NCBI GenBank assembly: GCA_907163375.1
Contig: CAJQUW010002196.1
Location: 306,001-370,000 of the forward strand
From: Prostheceraeus crozeri
Lineage: Eukaryota; Platyhelminthes; Polycladida; Euryleptidae
DNA length: 64,000 nt
Direction of reading: 5' to 3'
Both the position numbers and the translations under genes were made by a program. Shown here in pieces: positions 51,391-62,775 of this stretch. Positions within the stretch are counted from its first letter, which is position 1, and each line of letters starts with the position of its first letter. The notes under the pieces were generated by a model that was not told the origin of the DNA, ran no database searches, and saw only the letters and a program-made list of their open reading frames with translations.

Positions 51391-51817
51391 TACCTTGCAA
51401 GTTGCATAGATATCAGAAATAGTGAACAATGAAGAACAATGCAATTCCAGCCGCGTTTTCATTAGTCAGATCAGAGGTTGATACATAAAGATGCACGAAA
51501 TACATAGATATATAAATAGTCAACACTTCAGTTAATGGTTAAGGAATGTCATTAATATCTTCCAATTTCGGAACAGAACTTTCCATCTCTCTTGCATGTC
51601 TATCGATATCACAGTGAACAAACCAAAATCAAGACTATAAGAATACGTAGCAAAACTGTAAGTCAGAGAAATAGGAAGTAACAAAGAACAATGCAACTTC
51701 TAACCACCGCTTCAATAGTAAATGCAGCAAGATTTGATTAATACTCATCAGCTACTGTCAAGTCGAGATAGCAATGAAATCCAGTCAAAGCGTTGTCGTC
51801 CAACTATTAACTGCTCG

Positions 51818-52043
51818 CGGAGATCGGTCCAAATCATATATTTTCAACATCTTCATAATCATTTCCAATTTGAATTACAGGTGAGATATACTTCATGTAA
51901 TTATCATAATATAGAAAGATTAAAACAGCATCAATGATGTTGTTGTAATCATATAATACAATTAGGACATCACTGAACTGCTATGATTATTATTACGGTT
52001 TAGAGACTTATGATATGTGTATAATATGCTTGACAGATCTCCG
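51818..52043 (+). promoter_or_regulatory. LINE 3' UTR stem with CAG|GT site (copy C)
   Basis: CGGAGATCGGTC (51818-51829) pairs with GACAGATCTCCG (52032-52043) with one bulge. The loop has AATTACAG|GTGAGA, GT at 51881. The stem base is GGAGATC here instead of GGAGGTC, and the partner changes to match. Confidence 0.7.
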
Positions 52044-52443
52044 TCATTAAATTATTATTAAGTTCTATGGGTATTGATGTTGCTGATTTAAGAAAAATTA
52101 TGAAAATTAATAACTTTAACGTTGATGTCAAACATTGATTTACAATATTTTTGTATTTGACCTGATATATATCAGTCCAAAATGATGCATGAAGTCTCCT
52201 CTCCTTCGTTATGCTTACTATGCTATAATGCATGCTATGTATAGCAAGATTCCATGTTGACATTATCTCACTTACGCATCATCATTATGTGCCATCTTCC
52301 GACATCATCCATCATATGTTCCTGCGTTCCAGATAGACATTTCATTATGACATTAGAACTTTGGTGATGATCACTCCACTTTCATATACATGTACTTCCT
52401 GCACGGGTAATTACGGGTAATTTCATTCATGAAATATAAACCC

Positions 52444-52481
52444 TTGAATTTTGAATTTTGAATTTTGAATTTTGAATTTTG
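52444..52481 (+). repeat. LINE 3' tail (TTTTGAA)n, copy C
   Basis: Five tandem TTTTGAA units end in TTTTGAG and pass straight into the GA microsatellite. Related tails end copies D (56274-56297) and E (62517-62545, TTTTGAG units). Confidence 0.9.
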
Positions 52482-52763
52482 AGAGATGATGAGAGAGAGA
52501 GAGATGAGGAGAGAGAGAGAGAGAGAGAGATGAGGAGAGAGAGAGAGAGAGAGAGAGAGATGAGGAGAGAGAGAGAGAGAGAGAGATGAGGAGAGAGAGA
52601 TGAGGAGAGAGAGATGAGGAGAGATGAGGAGAGAGAGATGAGGAGAGAGAGATGAGGAGAGATGAGGAGAGAGAGATGAGGAGAGAGAGATGAGGAGAGA
52701 GAGATGAGGAGAGAGAGATGAGAGAGAGAGATGAGGAGAGAGAGAGATGAGAGAGAGAGATGA

Positions 52764-52811
<48 letters not shown>

Positions 52812-52861
52812 TGAGAGAGAGAGAGATGAGAGAGAGAGATGAGAGAGATGAGGAGAGAGAG

Positions 52862-52928
<67 letters not shown>

Positions 52929-53520
52929 TGAGGAGAGAGATGAGAGATGAGGAGAGAGATGAGAGAGAGAGAGATGAGGAGAGAGATGAGGAGAGAGATG
53001 AGGAGAGAGATGAGGAGAGAGATGAGGAGAGAGATGAGGAGAGAGATGAGGAGAGAGATGAGGAGAGAGAGAGAGATGAGGAGAGAGAGAGAGATGAGGA
53101 GAGAGATGAGGAGAGAGATGAGGAGAGAGATGAGGAGAGAGATGAGGAGAGAGATGAGGAGAGAGATGAGGAGAGAGATGAGGAGAGAGATGAGGAGAGA
53201 GATGAGGAGAGAGATGAGGAGAGAGATGAGGAGAGAGATGAGGAGAGAGATGGAGAGAGATGAGGAGAGAGATGAGAGATGAGAGAGATGAGGAGAGAGA
53301 TGAGAGAGAGAGAGAGATGAGGAGAGAGATGAGAGAGAGAGATAGATGAGGAGAGAGATGAGAGAGAGAGAGAGATGAGGAGAGAGATGAGAGAGAGAGA
53401 TGAGGAGAGAGATGAGAGAGAGATGAGGAGAGAGAGAGAGAGAGAGATGAGGAGAGAGAGAGAGAGAGATGAGGAGAGAGAGAGAGAGATGAGGAGAGAG
53501 AGAGAGAGATGAGGAGAGAG
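52481..53520. repeat. GAGAGATGAGGA microsatellite between LINE copies C and D
   Basis: 1 kb of GA-rich repeat. From about 52965 to 53250 it is an almost perfect 12-mer array (GATGAGGAGAGA), which keeps a frame open as (RDEE)n. This is repeat translation, not a protein gene. Confidence 0.98.
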
Positions 53521-53524
53521 CTTG

Positions 53525-55237
53525 GGATTACAGCTGGATAACTCCCATATTTAAAAGTGGTAATATCAATGAAGCAATTTCTTATAGGTGTATTAATTTA
53601 GCGTCTGCCTTAGAAAAACTCTTAACAAAAATAATCAATGAAAGACTGAATGTATGGTTAGAGGCAAACAATGTAATTCATTACTCGCAGATCGGATTTC
53701 GGAAAGGGCACTCAACTCTTGACAACATTCTCATCTTTCGAGAAATAAATAAAGTATACAATAATATGAAGAGTCCCTTGTATTTGTGTTTTATTGATTT
53801 ATCGAAGGCATTCGATTCTATTCCAAAACACAAGCTTGTAGAAAGGCTAAATAAAATACTACCAAACAGTAGAATATCAAAACTAAACCAACACTTGATA
53901 AACGGCAAAAGCTAGAAAATATAAAATGATGTGCAAGAGAGTGAACTATTTACACTAAATAATGGAATCCCACAAGGAGATAGTTTATCTCCCACGTTAT
54001 TTTGTTTATACATGAATAGAATGTATCAAATATTGGATGACAACCTTGATTCTTTAGATCCTATTAACATTGGATCTAATAAATTATGTGCAATAGGTTA
54101 TGCAGATGACATATTGCTATACAGTGAATCACAACAAGGTCTATTGAAGCAGATTCAAATAGTTCATGAATTTTGTAACGCAAGTGGTCTGCATATCAAT
54201 TATTCTAAAACAAAAATTATGACAAGAAATACAAAAAATATATTTAGTCACGTTAACATGAAAATAAATGATACAATGATTAGGATCGAAGTGGTACAAG
54301 AGTATAAATACCTCGGCCTACTGATTGCAAAAAATGACAGAGACACATTGAATACTTACAAAAGAAAGGAAAAAAATCATCATTTGTTACCTCTAAAGCT
54401 CTAAAAGAATTTGGAAAAATTAATGGAAAAATGCTGAAAGATACATTTGAAATACTTACGCTATCGCAAATGAAATATGGTGGAGAATTTATATTTAGTA
54501 ATAAATTAAATGAACTGAATAAAGTCCAATTAACAATTTTATAAGAAATTCTATTTCTTGAAAACGTCCACAGCTAACTATTGTATATATGGCGAATTCG
54601 GAGTAAAATCATTTTGAATACCATTTCTACAAAGCTGCAATACGTTTTTGGATTAGAATAATTAGCAGCAAGAGACAAAACTTAACTTGGAAATTCTATG
54701 AGCATATCATGAGCAATTTACATGATGCTACCTGCACAAATACATGGACTCATCATATTAAAAAATTGCTTTTTACATTAAATTTACAACAACTTTGGTT
54801 TAATCAAAATGAGTGCGATAAAAATAGCTACATCAGAATCGTAAACGAAAGATTACATAATTTTTTTTAGAGAAGAATGGATAAACTCCGCAAAAATCAG
54901 CCATAAAGGATTGTATTATATTGAAATGTGTAGATTTGATAACAACTTGAAGCCCTATCTCAACATGATGTCAGATATTAGTGAAGAAACGTCAATCATG
55001 TTGAAATTTCAAACTGGGCATCATAAATTAATGACTGAAATAGGCCGTTATGGCAACAGACTTGAATATGAAGAATGTTATTGTCCATTCTGCCCTGAAA
55101 GAATTGAAGATATCTATCATTTCTTAGTTGAATGCCCAAACTATAATTATCTGCGGGAAGATATTATACCAGAATTCATAGATATCAGTAGAGCAGAATT
55201 TTACGGCATCTTTGACACCAATCTCGCAGTAGAATAA
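53525..55237 (+). pseudogene. LINE copy D ORF2 C-terminal half
   Basis: RT text: SWITPIFKSGN, GFRKGHSTLDNILIF, CFIDLSKAFDSIPKHKLVER, then a 157-codon frame (53931-54404) with GIPQGDSLSPTLFCLYMN and the catalytic IGYADDILLYSESQQGLLKQ, and VQEYKYLGLLIAKNDRD. After frameshifts, a 108-codon frame (54911-55237) carries the zinc motif CYCPFCPERIEDIYHFLVEC. About four indels or stops interrupt the reading. Confidence 0.88.
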
Positions 55238-55738
55238 AGTCAGTAGCAAAATTTATTAAATCAGTCAACGAAGAGAGATTAATTATGCACTGCTGATAAC
55301 AAAGACATCATTGATTAGTCCTATTGAGATCAGAAAGGTCTAAAACTGTTAACATAAAAATTATATAGCTGAAGACAATGATGAAATAAAAGCATAGATA
55401 TCCATGATCGATGACAATGGTTAATTCCAATGCTTTTCTGTAACCTCATTTCCGAATGCAATAGATATTTAACCTAGCAATTGATACAAAGAATTTTCGA
55501 CATCAAAAGTCAATAGATAACAGCAAGAAGCACCCATATCAAATCAGTATGTGTTCGACTAAAAATGTTCTCGCAATTAGAGTAGACATATCTTTATTGA
55601 TTGATTTCTATCAGTCGTAAGGTATGCCAAATCGCAGCAACGCGCGGAACCAGTGAAATGATTAATTCTCACAGCGATAAAAGACACAAACTTCCAAATG
55701 AATAAACAGTTCAATGTTTGCTTGACTAACTAAAGGAC

Positions 55739-55898
55739 GGAGATCGGTCAAAATCAACGTATCACTGAATTCTCAATCTTTCAAATTACATTTACAGGTG
55801 AGAATGAATTTAGCATACATAGTATATCGATGCATAAACTCTTTTGATATACTTCTTTAAATTTGTATATGCCATGTTATTTCCATTGACCGATCTCC
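55739..55898 (+). promoter_or_regulatory. LINE 3' UTR stem with CAG|GT site (copy D)
   Basis: GGAGATCGGTCAA (55739-55751) pairs perfectly with TTGACCGATCTCC (55886-55898), 13 bp around a 134-nt loop. The loop has TTTACAG|GTGAGA, GT at 55798. Confidence 0.8.
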
Positions 55899-56296
55899 AA
55901 ACTTAATAAAGCGTGTTGCTTTTGACTGTTGTAAACTTGGTTGATGATGTACTCTATATGATCTATCAATATGATAATATAATATTTCCATCAATGTTGA
56001 TGATATTCTCGACATGAATGTTTAATCACTTCCGAATATGCGTCTCCTCCCCCTCATATTAACTGCTCTACCGTTGCCACGCCAAACTGACCGATCTCAT
56101 GTACATGCACGTTCATCTGATTATCATCATCTCTATAATTCATCATCTGTGTTTACCTTGCCTCAACTAACATTTGATCTCATCAGACATTCTTTGTATA
56201 TGCTCATCAGTTCATATTTGTCACCTTCCTTTGTACTTTTCAGGGTATTTTTCCTTAAGAAAATAAAACCCATTGAATTTTTGAATTTTGAATTTT

Positions 56297-56479
56297 GAGA
56301 GAGAGAGATGAGGAGAGAGATGAGAGAGAGAGAGAGATGAGGAGAGAGATGAGAGAGAGAGAGATGAGGAGAGAGATGAGAGAGAGAGAGAGATGAGGAG
56401 AGAGATGAGAGAGAGAGAGAGATGAGGAGAGAGATGAGAGAGAGAGAGAGATGAGGAGAGAGATGAGAGAGAGAGAGAT

Positions 56480-56527
<48 letters not shown>

Positions 56528-56645
56528 GGAGAGAGAGAGAGAGAGAGAGATGAGGAGAGAGAGAGAGAGAGAGAGATGAGGAGAGAGAGAGAGAGAGATG
56601 AGGAGAGAGAGAGAGAGAGATGAGGAGAGAGAGAGAGAGAGAGAT

Positions 56646-56676
<31 letters not shown>

Positions 56677-56733
56677 GAGAGAGATGAGGAGAGAGAGAGA
56701 GAGAGAGATGAGGAGAGAGAGAGAGAGAGAGAT

Positions 56734-56769
<36 letters not shown>

Positions 56770-56989
56770 GGAGAGAGAGAGAGAGAGATGAGGAGAGAGA
56801 GAGAGAGAGATGAGGAGAGAGAGAGAGATGAGGAGAGAGAGAGAGAGAGAGATGAGGAGAGAGAGAGAGAGATGAGGAGAGAGAGAGAGAGATGAGGAGA
56901 GAGAGAGAGAGAGAGAGATGAGGAGAGAGAGAGAGAGATGAGGAGAGAGAGAGAGAGAGAGAGAGATGAGGAGAGAGAGAGAGAGAGAT

Positions 56990-57027
<38 letters not shown>

Positions 57028-57059
57028 GGAGAGAGAGAGAGAGAGAGATGAGGAGAGAG
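56297..57059. repeat. GA microsatellite between LINE copies D and E
   Basis: (GA)n with GATGAGGAGAGA units. Two long minus-strand frames of Ser/Leu dipeptides across it are repeat translation. Confidence 0.98.
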
Positions 57060-57109
57060 CCGTATTTGACGGTCTCAAAAATTTGGTGTTTATTGCAATA
57101 ATTGCATGA

Positions 57110-58213
57110 ATGCATGCGGCAAACCCAATCACTGTTCAACCATCATCCCCTCATCAATCATCATCATCATCATCGCAATCCCAACAAGGATTTCATTCCT
57201 CCGACAGCAAGTGTGATATTTGCAAACAAAACGTGAGCGACCAGTTCTTTGTGTCCTGCAAAAAGTGTGACATTATACTGCATTTTGGTTGCACGAAGTT
57301 GCCAGTGTACGAACTGGTTAAGTATTACAAAGAAAATGTATACAAACGCAAATACACATGTACCGACTGTGTGAAGAAGATCCACGAAAGTGAATTTACG
57401 ATAATTAAAGAAAATATCAAAGTTTATGACGGCAACAAACAATTATTAGAAGAGTACAAGAAACGCAACAGTTTAAAAGACAAAGAAGCAACAGAATTGA
57501 AGCAGTCACTTCACCAAGCGATTCTGACGAAAGATGAGATGAACGATGAACTCCAAGGAAACAAAGAAGAAATGAAGATCTTACAGAGGAAAAATGATGA
57601 CCTACTGCTAACATTGGCGAGCTACGAGTCTCAACTAAGCAATTACGAAGAAAGGGAGAAAAACAGAGACGGAAACAATGTCGAAGAGAAAAACCGAATC
57701 AAGAATAAAGAAACTGAAGACAACAACAAAGATGACCTCAGAAAATTGATCGAAAGTCAGCGGGAGAATACTCAAAGTGAGCTGGCCATTATGAAGCACC
57801 TCATTGACGAGTTCAAGGATGCGGTCAACGACAAACTAAGCAGACATTCAACGTCCTTACAACTACCACCACCACCACCACCACTACAACAACAAACGAG
57901 ACCTTACTATCGAAACGAGAATCGACCCAATAGGCCCAATTACTACAGACGACCACCCCCTGTCTGTCATTCATGCGGGAAAAGAGGGCACATTGCTCGT
58001 AACTGTTACTCAAGGCCAAGATGGTATACCAATCCGGGAAACAATTTTCAGCAGCAACATAACTACAGACAGCCTTACCAACAACGATACCAACCACATC
58101 AGCAACAGTATCACTTTCAACCAATGAATCATCAGCAAATGTATCCGCAAGTGTCTCAAGGACCATTCCCTCAGAATGTGAACGTCAGTGCTCAACAGCA
58201 GCAGTACTTTTAA
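57110..58213 (+). CDS. LINE ORF1: PHD finger, coiled coil, CCHC knuckle
   Basis: 367 residues. After a Ser/Gln-rich start comes a C4HC3 PHD-type finger (C35, C38, C50, C53, H58, C61, C84, C87). A charged coiled-coil region follows (about residues 105-255) with ELKQSLHQAILTKDEMNDEL. A Pro run comes next, then one CCHC zinc knuckle (CHSCGKRGHIARNC, residues 286-299) and a Gln/Tyr/Asn-rich tail. LINE ORF1 proteins bind the element RNA and form RNPs; PHD-like fingers in ORF1 are known in some LINE clades. The start at 57110 is the first ATG after the microsatellite that opens this frame. The stop is TAA at 58211-58213, inside the start of ORF2. Confidence 0.9.
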   Translation: MHAANPITVQPSSPHQSSSSSSQSQQGFHSSDSKCDICKQNVSDQFFVSCKKCDIILHFGCTKLPVYELVKYYKENVYKRKYTCTDCVKKIHESEFTIIKENIKVYDGNKQLLEEYKKRNSLKDKEATELKQSLHQAILTKDEMNDELQGNKEEMKILQRKNDDLLLTLASYESQLSNYEEREKNRDGNNVEEKNRIKNKETEDNNKDDLRKLIESQRENTQSELAIMKHLIDEFKDAVNDKLSRHSTSLQLPPPPPPLQQQTRPYYRNENRPNRPNYYRRPPPVCHSCGKRGHIARNCYSRPRWYTNPGNNFQQQHNYRQPYQQRYQPHQQQYHFQPMNHQQMYPQVSQGPFPQNVNVSAQQQQYF

Positions 58214-58216
58214 CAA
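58188..58216 (+). promoter_or_regulatory. ORF1/ORF2 overlap, possible +1 frameshift site
   Basis: ORF1 ends CAG TAC TTT TAA C. ORF2 is in the +1 frame and is open from before this point, reading TTT AAC AAA once one T is skipped. The first in-frame ATG of ORF2 (near 58338) lies after the conserved endonuclease start. A slip at TTT-TAA-C, or stop-restart, is needed. Confidence 0.5.
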
Positions 58217-61200
58217 AAGTGAAAGAGGAGAGGAGACAATAACATCTGAGACAAAAAGTGAGAATGAAATTCAAATTATAAAATTATTTTATGCTAACAT
58301 CAATGGCTTAAATATTAATAAATTAAATGACCCCAACATGACTACAGATGCATTTGACTCGGATATAATATGTTTTACTGAAACACACTTGACTGAATAT
58401 AATAAATTGCCAATTAACCAATATAATATCATAGAAACTACTAGTGAATCTAAAAATAATTTAGGACGTAAAATTAAAGGAATTAACCTGTACCATAAAA
58501 GCGAAAATTTTGTCATAGAGAAGTTGGTATCTGAAAATGGAGATTTAATAATAATAGAATTGAAAAGTAAGCAATGGAAAGAAATAAAGAAGATACATAT
58601 AATTATCTGTTATAGAGAAAGCAGGGAATCAAAATATGCCGATAAGGACTACCTTGAAAAAATAAAAAACTACATAGAAAAATTCAAAATGAAGCATGTG
58701 ATCATGATTGGAGATTTGAATAGTCGAATTGGAAAATTGAACGATAACAAACACTTAAACCTCCCGCCGAGAAAGTCTGATGATATAATAATAAATAAAC
58801 AAGGAAGAGAGCTTTTAAATTTCTGTAATGAAACCTCGCTTATAATAGCGAATGGAAGATATGAAAGTGGTGATTACACATTTTGCAGGCTTCAAAACGG
58901 CAAGAACTATAAGTCAGTTATCGACTATTTGTTACTTTCTGATTCTATGCTGAATCATTTGGAAGCATTCAAAATAATGGAGCCAAAATTATACACTGAC
59001 CACAGACCAATAAAAATTCATCTGAACATACCTCTAAAAGCAAGCTCTAAAATATCTAATATTAAAGATACGTAGAATACAAGCAAACTATGATAAACGC
59101 ATTGTTCCCTTCAAATGGACAATGAAGTATGACGTAGAAAAATATCATCAGACCATTTCGGATAAGAGTTCAAAACTATTAGAAGAAATGAATAATACAA
59201 AACTAAATAAATTAGAAATTTATAATAAACTAGTTGAAGTCAATATTAAATCATTACATGCTACCACGAATACTAATAGCAAGTCATCTATTCTGACGAC
59301 ACGCGATATTTTAGAAGAACGCATAAACAAAATACTAAAATGTATAAGGCCGACAAATCTGAACAAAATCTAAGTCTACTCCTACAATCCAAAAGAGACC
59401 TTAACAAAAGCATAAAAAAAGAAAAAAGACAGTTACAGAACTCAAAACTGAAGGAGCTGCAAAATGCTAGAGCAAATAACGACAGTAGAAGCTATTGGAA
59501 TATACTTAAAAGAAACAGACCTAATAAACCCAATAAACATAAAACCTCATTGAATGCTGATATATTTAAAGAAGCAATTCAGAAGCGAGATAATGAAAAT
59601 AAAAATATAATACATAATCGTAACTCAGATTCCACAGTGAGTCAAATGCATCCTTGTAACAATGATGATACCTTAAATCTAAATATCACAATAGCAGAAG
59701 TTGAAAACGCGATTAAATACTCAAAAAACTCCAAGTCTAGTGGCCCAGATGAAATTGTATATGAAATGCTAAAGAATGACGCAAATCAAACACAAATTCT
59801 ACATACTTTGTTTAATCAAATAATGCATGACCAAAATATTCCTTGGCAAGCCAGCTGGATAACCCCCATTTTTAAGAAAGGGGAACGAAATGATGCTGAC
59901 TCTTATAGGTTTCTTAACTTATCTTCATGCATCGAAAAACTGCTTACACGAATTTTTAATGATAGATTAAGTAGTTGGATTGAAAAGTATGAGTTATTGC
60001 ATGAATCACAAACAGGTTTTCGAAAAGGACATTCTACGATTGATAATATCTGGTTGCTAAAAGAAAGCATACAAATATACAAAAATAAGAAGAGGCCACT
60101 GTATACATGTTTTGTTGATCTATCTAAAGCTTTCGATTCCATTCCAAAAAGCAGACTGCTTGATAAGTTGAAAATTATTCTGCCATTTGGTAATTATCTG
60201 ACAGTAATGGAAAACATTATAAAAGGCAAAACCTACAAAATTTTATTCAACGGAAAAGAGAGCGAAGAATTTCAGATAAAATATGGCATTCCTCAAGGAG
60301 ATAGTTTATCACCAACCCTATTTTGTATATACATAAATGACTTTTTGAAAGAACTATATCAAAATCTTGATGAATTCGATCCAGTACAAATAGCTGATTC
60401 ACAAATAGCGTCACTTATATATGCAGATGATGTTTTATTACTGAGTGAGACGCAGACTGGAATTATCAAACAAATAAAATGTTTCCATGACTTCTGCAAA
60501 CTAAATAGCTTGAAAATAAACTACAATAAAACTAAAATAATGATATTTGGGGAAAGACAGAGATATGACAAATTAATTATAGAAGATAATGACATATCTC
60601 CAATTGAAGTTGTAGATGAATATAAATACTTGGGTTATTGGATTACAAAAAATGATAGGAAACACATCGAAGAGTTAACCAAGAAAGGAAGAGCATCCTC
60701 ATATGTAACTGCCAAAACCCTGAAAGAATTCAATACAGTTGACGGTGGGATAATTGCAGAAACATTTGAAATGTTGACATTGTCAAAAATGAGATATGGC
60801 AGCGAACTGTTGTTTGACAAAAATTTTAGCTGACTTAAATCGTGTCATTCTACAGTTTTATAAAAAATATTATCATTTAAGAATGACCATTGCTAATTAT
60901 TGCATTTTTGGTGAATTTGGAGCAAAACCGATGGAATTTTATTGTTATAAATCTGCCATGAATTATTTTCTAAACCTGAATAATAATAATGATAAAAGAT
61001 TAGTAGCGCGAATCTTTAAAAACATTAAGTGCAACGTAGAGAATAAAGCGTATCGAAGTTCATGGTATGTTAGAATATCTAAACTGTTTGATAAAGTCAA
61101 TTGCTCAGAGATAAAAAGTTTCGAATGCACTGGAAAGTCTAAGAAATTAATTGCTAACGCGCTAATTGAATTCTTCAGGAAAGATTGGATCGACAGTGCC

Positions 61201-61599
61201 AAGCATAGTAATAAAGGATTGATGTATTTACAGCTTTGTAGATTTCAATGTGAATTAAAACCTTATTTGATGGATAGCAGAGATAAAATTAGAATTAATA
61301 ACATTGTCAAACTAAGAACTGGAAATCACACACTAGCAGCAGAAGTAGGTACTTATCAAAATCGTAATACATATAGAGATTGTGTCTGCAAATTATGTGA
61401 CCAAGAAGAAAATGAAGATATCTATCATTTTATTGTTGCATGTCCAGCTTACAACATTGAAAGAAGTGCTTTAATACCGCATCTGAAAGATGCTTCTCGA
61501 TCATACTTTTATGAATTTATGAATTCTTTGACCATTGGGCATGTTAGACCAATAGACGAGTACATTGAAAAGGCAATGAATATCAGAAGTCATAGATAG
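58188..61599 (+). CDS. LINE ORF2: APE endonuclease and reverse transcriptase (about three frameshifts)
   Basis: Endonuclease: LFYANINGLNINKLND, CFTETHL (catalytic Glu), HVIMIGDLNSRIG, SVIDYLLLSD and TDHRPI. Reverse transcriptase: SSGPDEIVYEMLKND, WITPIFKKGERND, GFRKGHSTIDNIWLLKESIQ, CFVDLSKAFDSIPKSRLLDK, GIPQGDSLSPTLFCIYIND and YADD (60420-60431), then EYKYLGYWITKNDRKH. The C-terminal zinc motif CKLCDQEENEDIYHFIVACP lies near 61390-61450. Frame breaks lie near 59060, 59345 and 60815; between them the text is clean, with one 497-codon frame. No ATG precedes the endonuclease start in this frame, so ORF2 probably needs recoding from ORF1. Confidence 0.92.
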
Positions 61600-62007
61600 C
61601 GGGTTGTAGACTGTTCAATCTACATTTAAGAAGTACTTTGCATGTCTGACCATGGATATCCATGGATCGACCTGTCACAACAGCTAGATTGTCGAAAGAA
61701 CAATGACGTCTGAAATCATAGACAGCGGAATGTGGACTAACTACACATGTTATAAATAGGAAGCTCTACACATGATATCATGATAGACTTATCGAATCGA
61801 TATCTAGACAAATGGAAACTAATTGTAGCTGAAACAATAGATATTTGGCAAAGAACGCAATGAGATTGGTAAGGCAATAAATACTGACTGACTAGAAAAC
61901 AGTGAATAGGAACAATACATTGCGTAGCTGACAGTTTAATGATGAAGATTAATCACTTTCATAGACACTAGAGCGGAGAAATTTCCTTGTCACTTGCTGA
62001 AAGTCTA

Positions 62008-62143
62008 AATCGGAGGTCGGTGACACAACTCGCTTTGCTGCATATTATTTAATCAATTCCAAACTGTCTTTCAGGTATGTACGAAACATGATGCATGTAT
62101 TCTCTAAGACCTGAAACATTATTAATCAACCGTGCCTCCGATT
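62008..62143 (+). promoter_or_regulatory. LINE 3' UTR stem with CAG|GT site (copy E)
   Basis: AATCGGAGGTCGGT (62008-62021) pairs with ACCGTGCCTCCGATT (62129-62143), one bulge. The loop has CTGTCTTTCAG|GTATGT, GT at 62075, a near-consensus acceptor and donor back to back. Confidence 0.75.
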
Positions 62144-62251
62144 AAATAATAGGATTAATAACCTGCTGCTGGTGTGATGTGTAAATAAGAACAATAAATA
62201 ACACGATTAATAACATCAAATTATCTTACAAATGACAAGATGCATGCCCTG

Positions 62252-62265
62252 TCTCCTCTCCTCCC
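62252..62265 (+). promoter_or_regulatory. Pyrimidine tract complementary to the target microsatellite
   Basis: TCTCCTCTCCTCCC is antiparallel-complementary to GAGGAGAGGAGA-type phrases of the flanking repeats. Equivalents lie at 37851-37870, 44877-44888, 52195-52206 and 56043-56054, always 100-200 bases after the 3' UTR stem. Confidence 0.5.
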
Positions 62266-62542
62266 TGGATCATTATAAATCACGTTTCATTGTTGACATT
62301 CATATCGTTATCATCATCTGTACATATGTCAGACTTTTTCAGACTTTCATTTCAAACACGTCATCAAAGGAATTCAACGACGATCAAGGTGCTAGTGTGT
62401 TTTTACCTTTCATCTCATACATCCAATCATGTCATCTTTCACCTTCATTCCTCTAGTAATTAAATGAAATAATTGTATGTATCATAACGTTTGTACCCAC
62501 TCGTTGGGCAATAAACTTTTTGAGTTTTGAGTTTTGAGTTTT

Positions 62543-62775
<233 letters not shown>

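Larger units (their letters stand above)
45431..52480 (+). mobile_element. LINE copy C (5'-truncated in ORF1, decayed, with odd inserts)
   Basis: Starts inside the ORF1 coiled coil (45431-46000), is interrupted by a G-free block (46015-47345), resumes at the knuckle end and Gln-rich tail of ORF1 (47345-47690), then ORF2 (47760-51390) with a C/T-rich odd block (48640-49010). The 3' UTR carries the stem (51818-52043), a pyrimidine tract (52195-52206) and a clean tail of five TTTTGAA units (52444-52481). Confidence 0.85.
53521..56297 (+). mobile_element. LINE copy D (5'-truncated within RT)
   Basis: Begins abruptly inside the RT domain next to the microsatellite, so the 5' half is missing through truncation at insertion. 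Better preserved than A-C. The 3' UTR has the cleanest stem (55739-55751 with 55886-55898), a pyrimidine tract (56043-56054) and a TTTTGAA tail. Confidence 0.92.

Noticed and set aside
53000-53250. CRISPR-like regular repeats
   Set aside because: Contiguous 12-mer repeats with no unique spacers, in a eukaryotic microsatellite.
57825-58166. Minus-strand 113-codon frame with a Val run
   Set aside because: Shadow of the Pro-rich and Gln-rich part of LINE ORF1.
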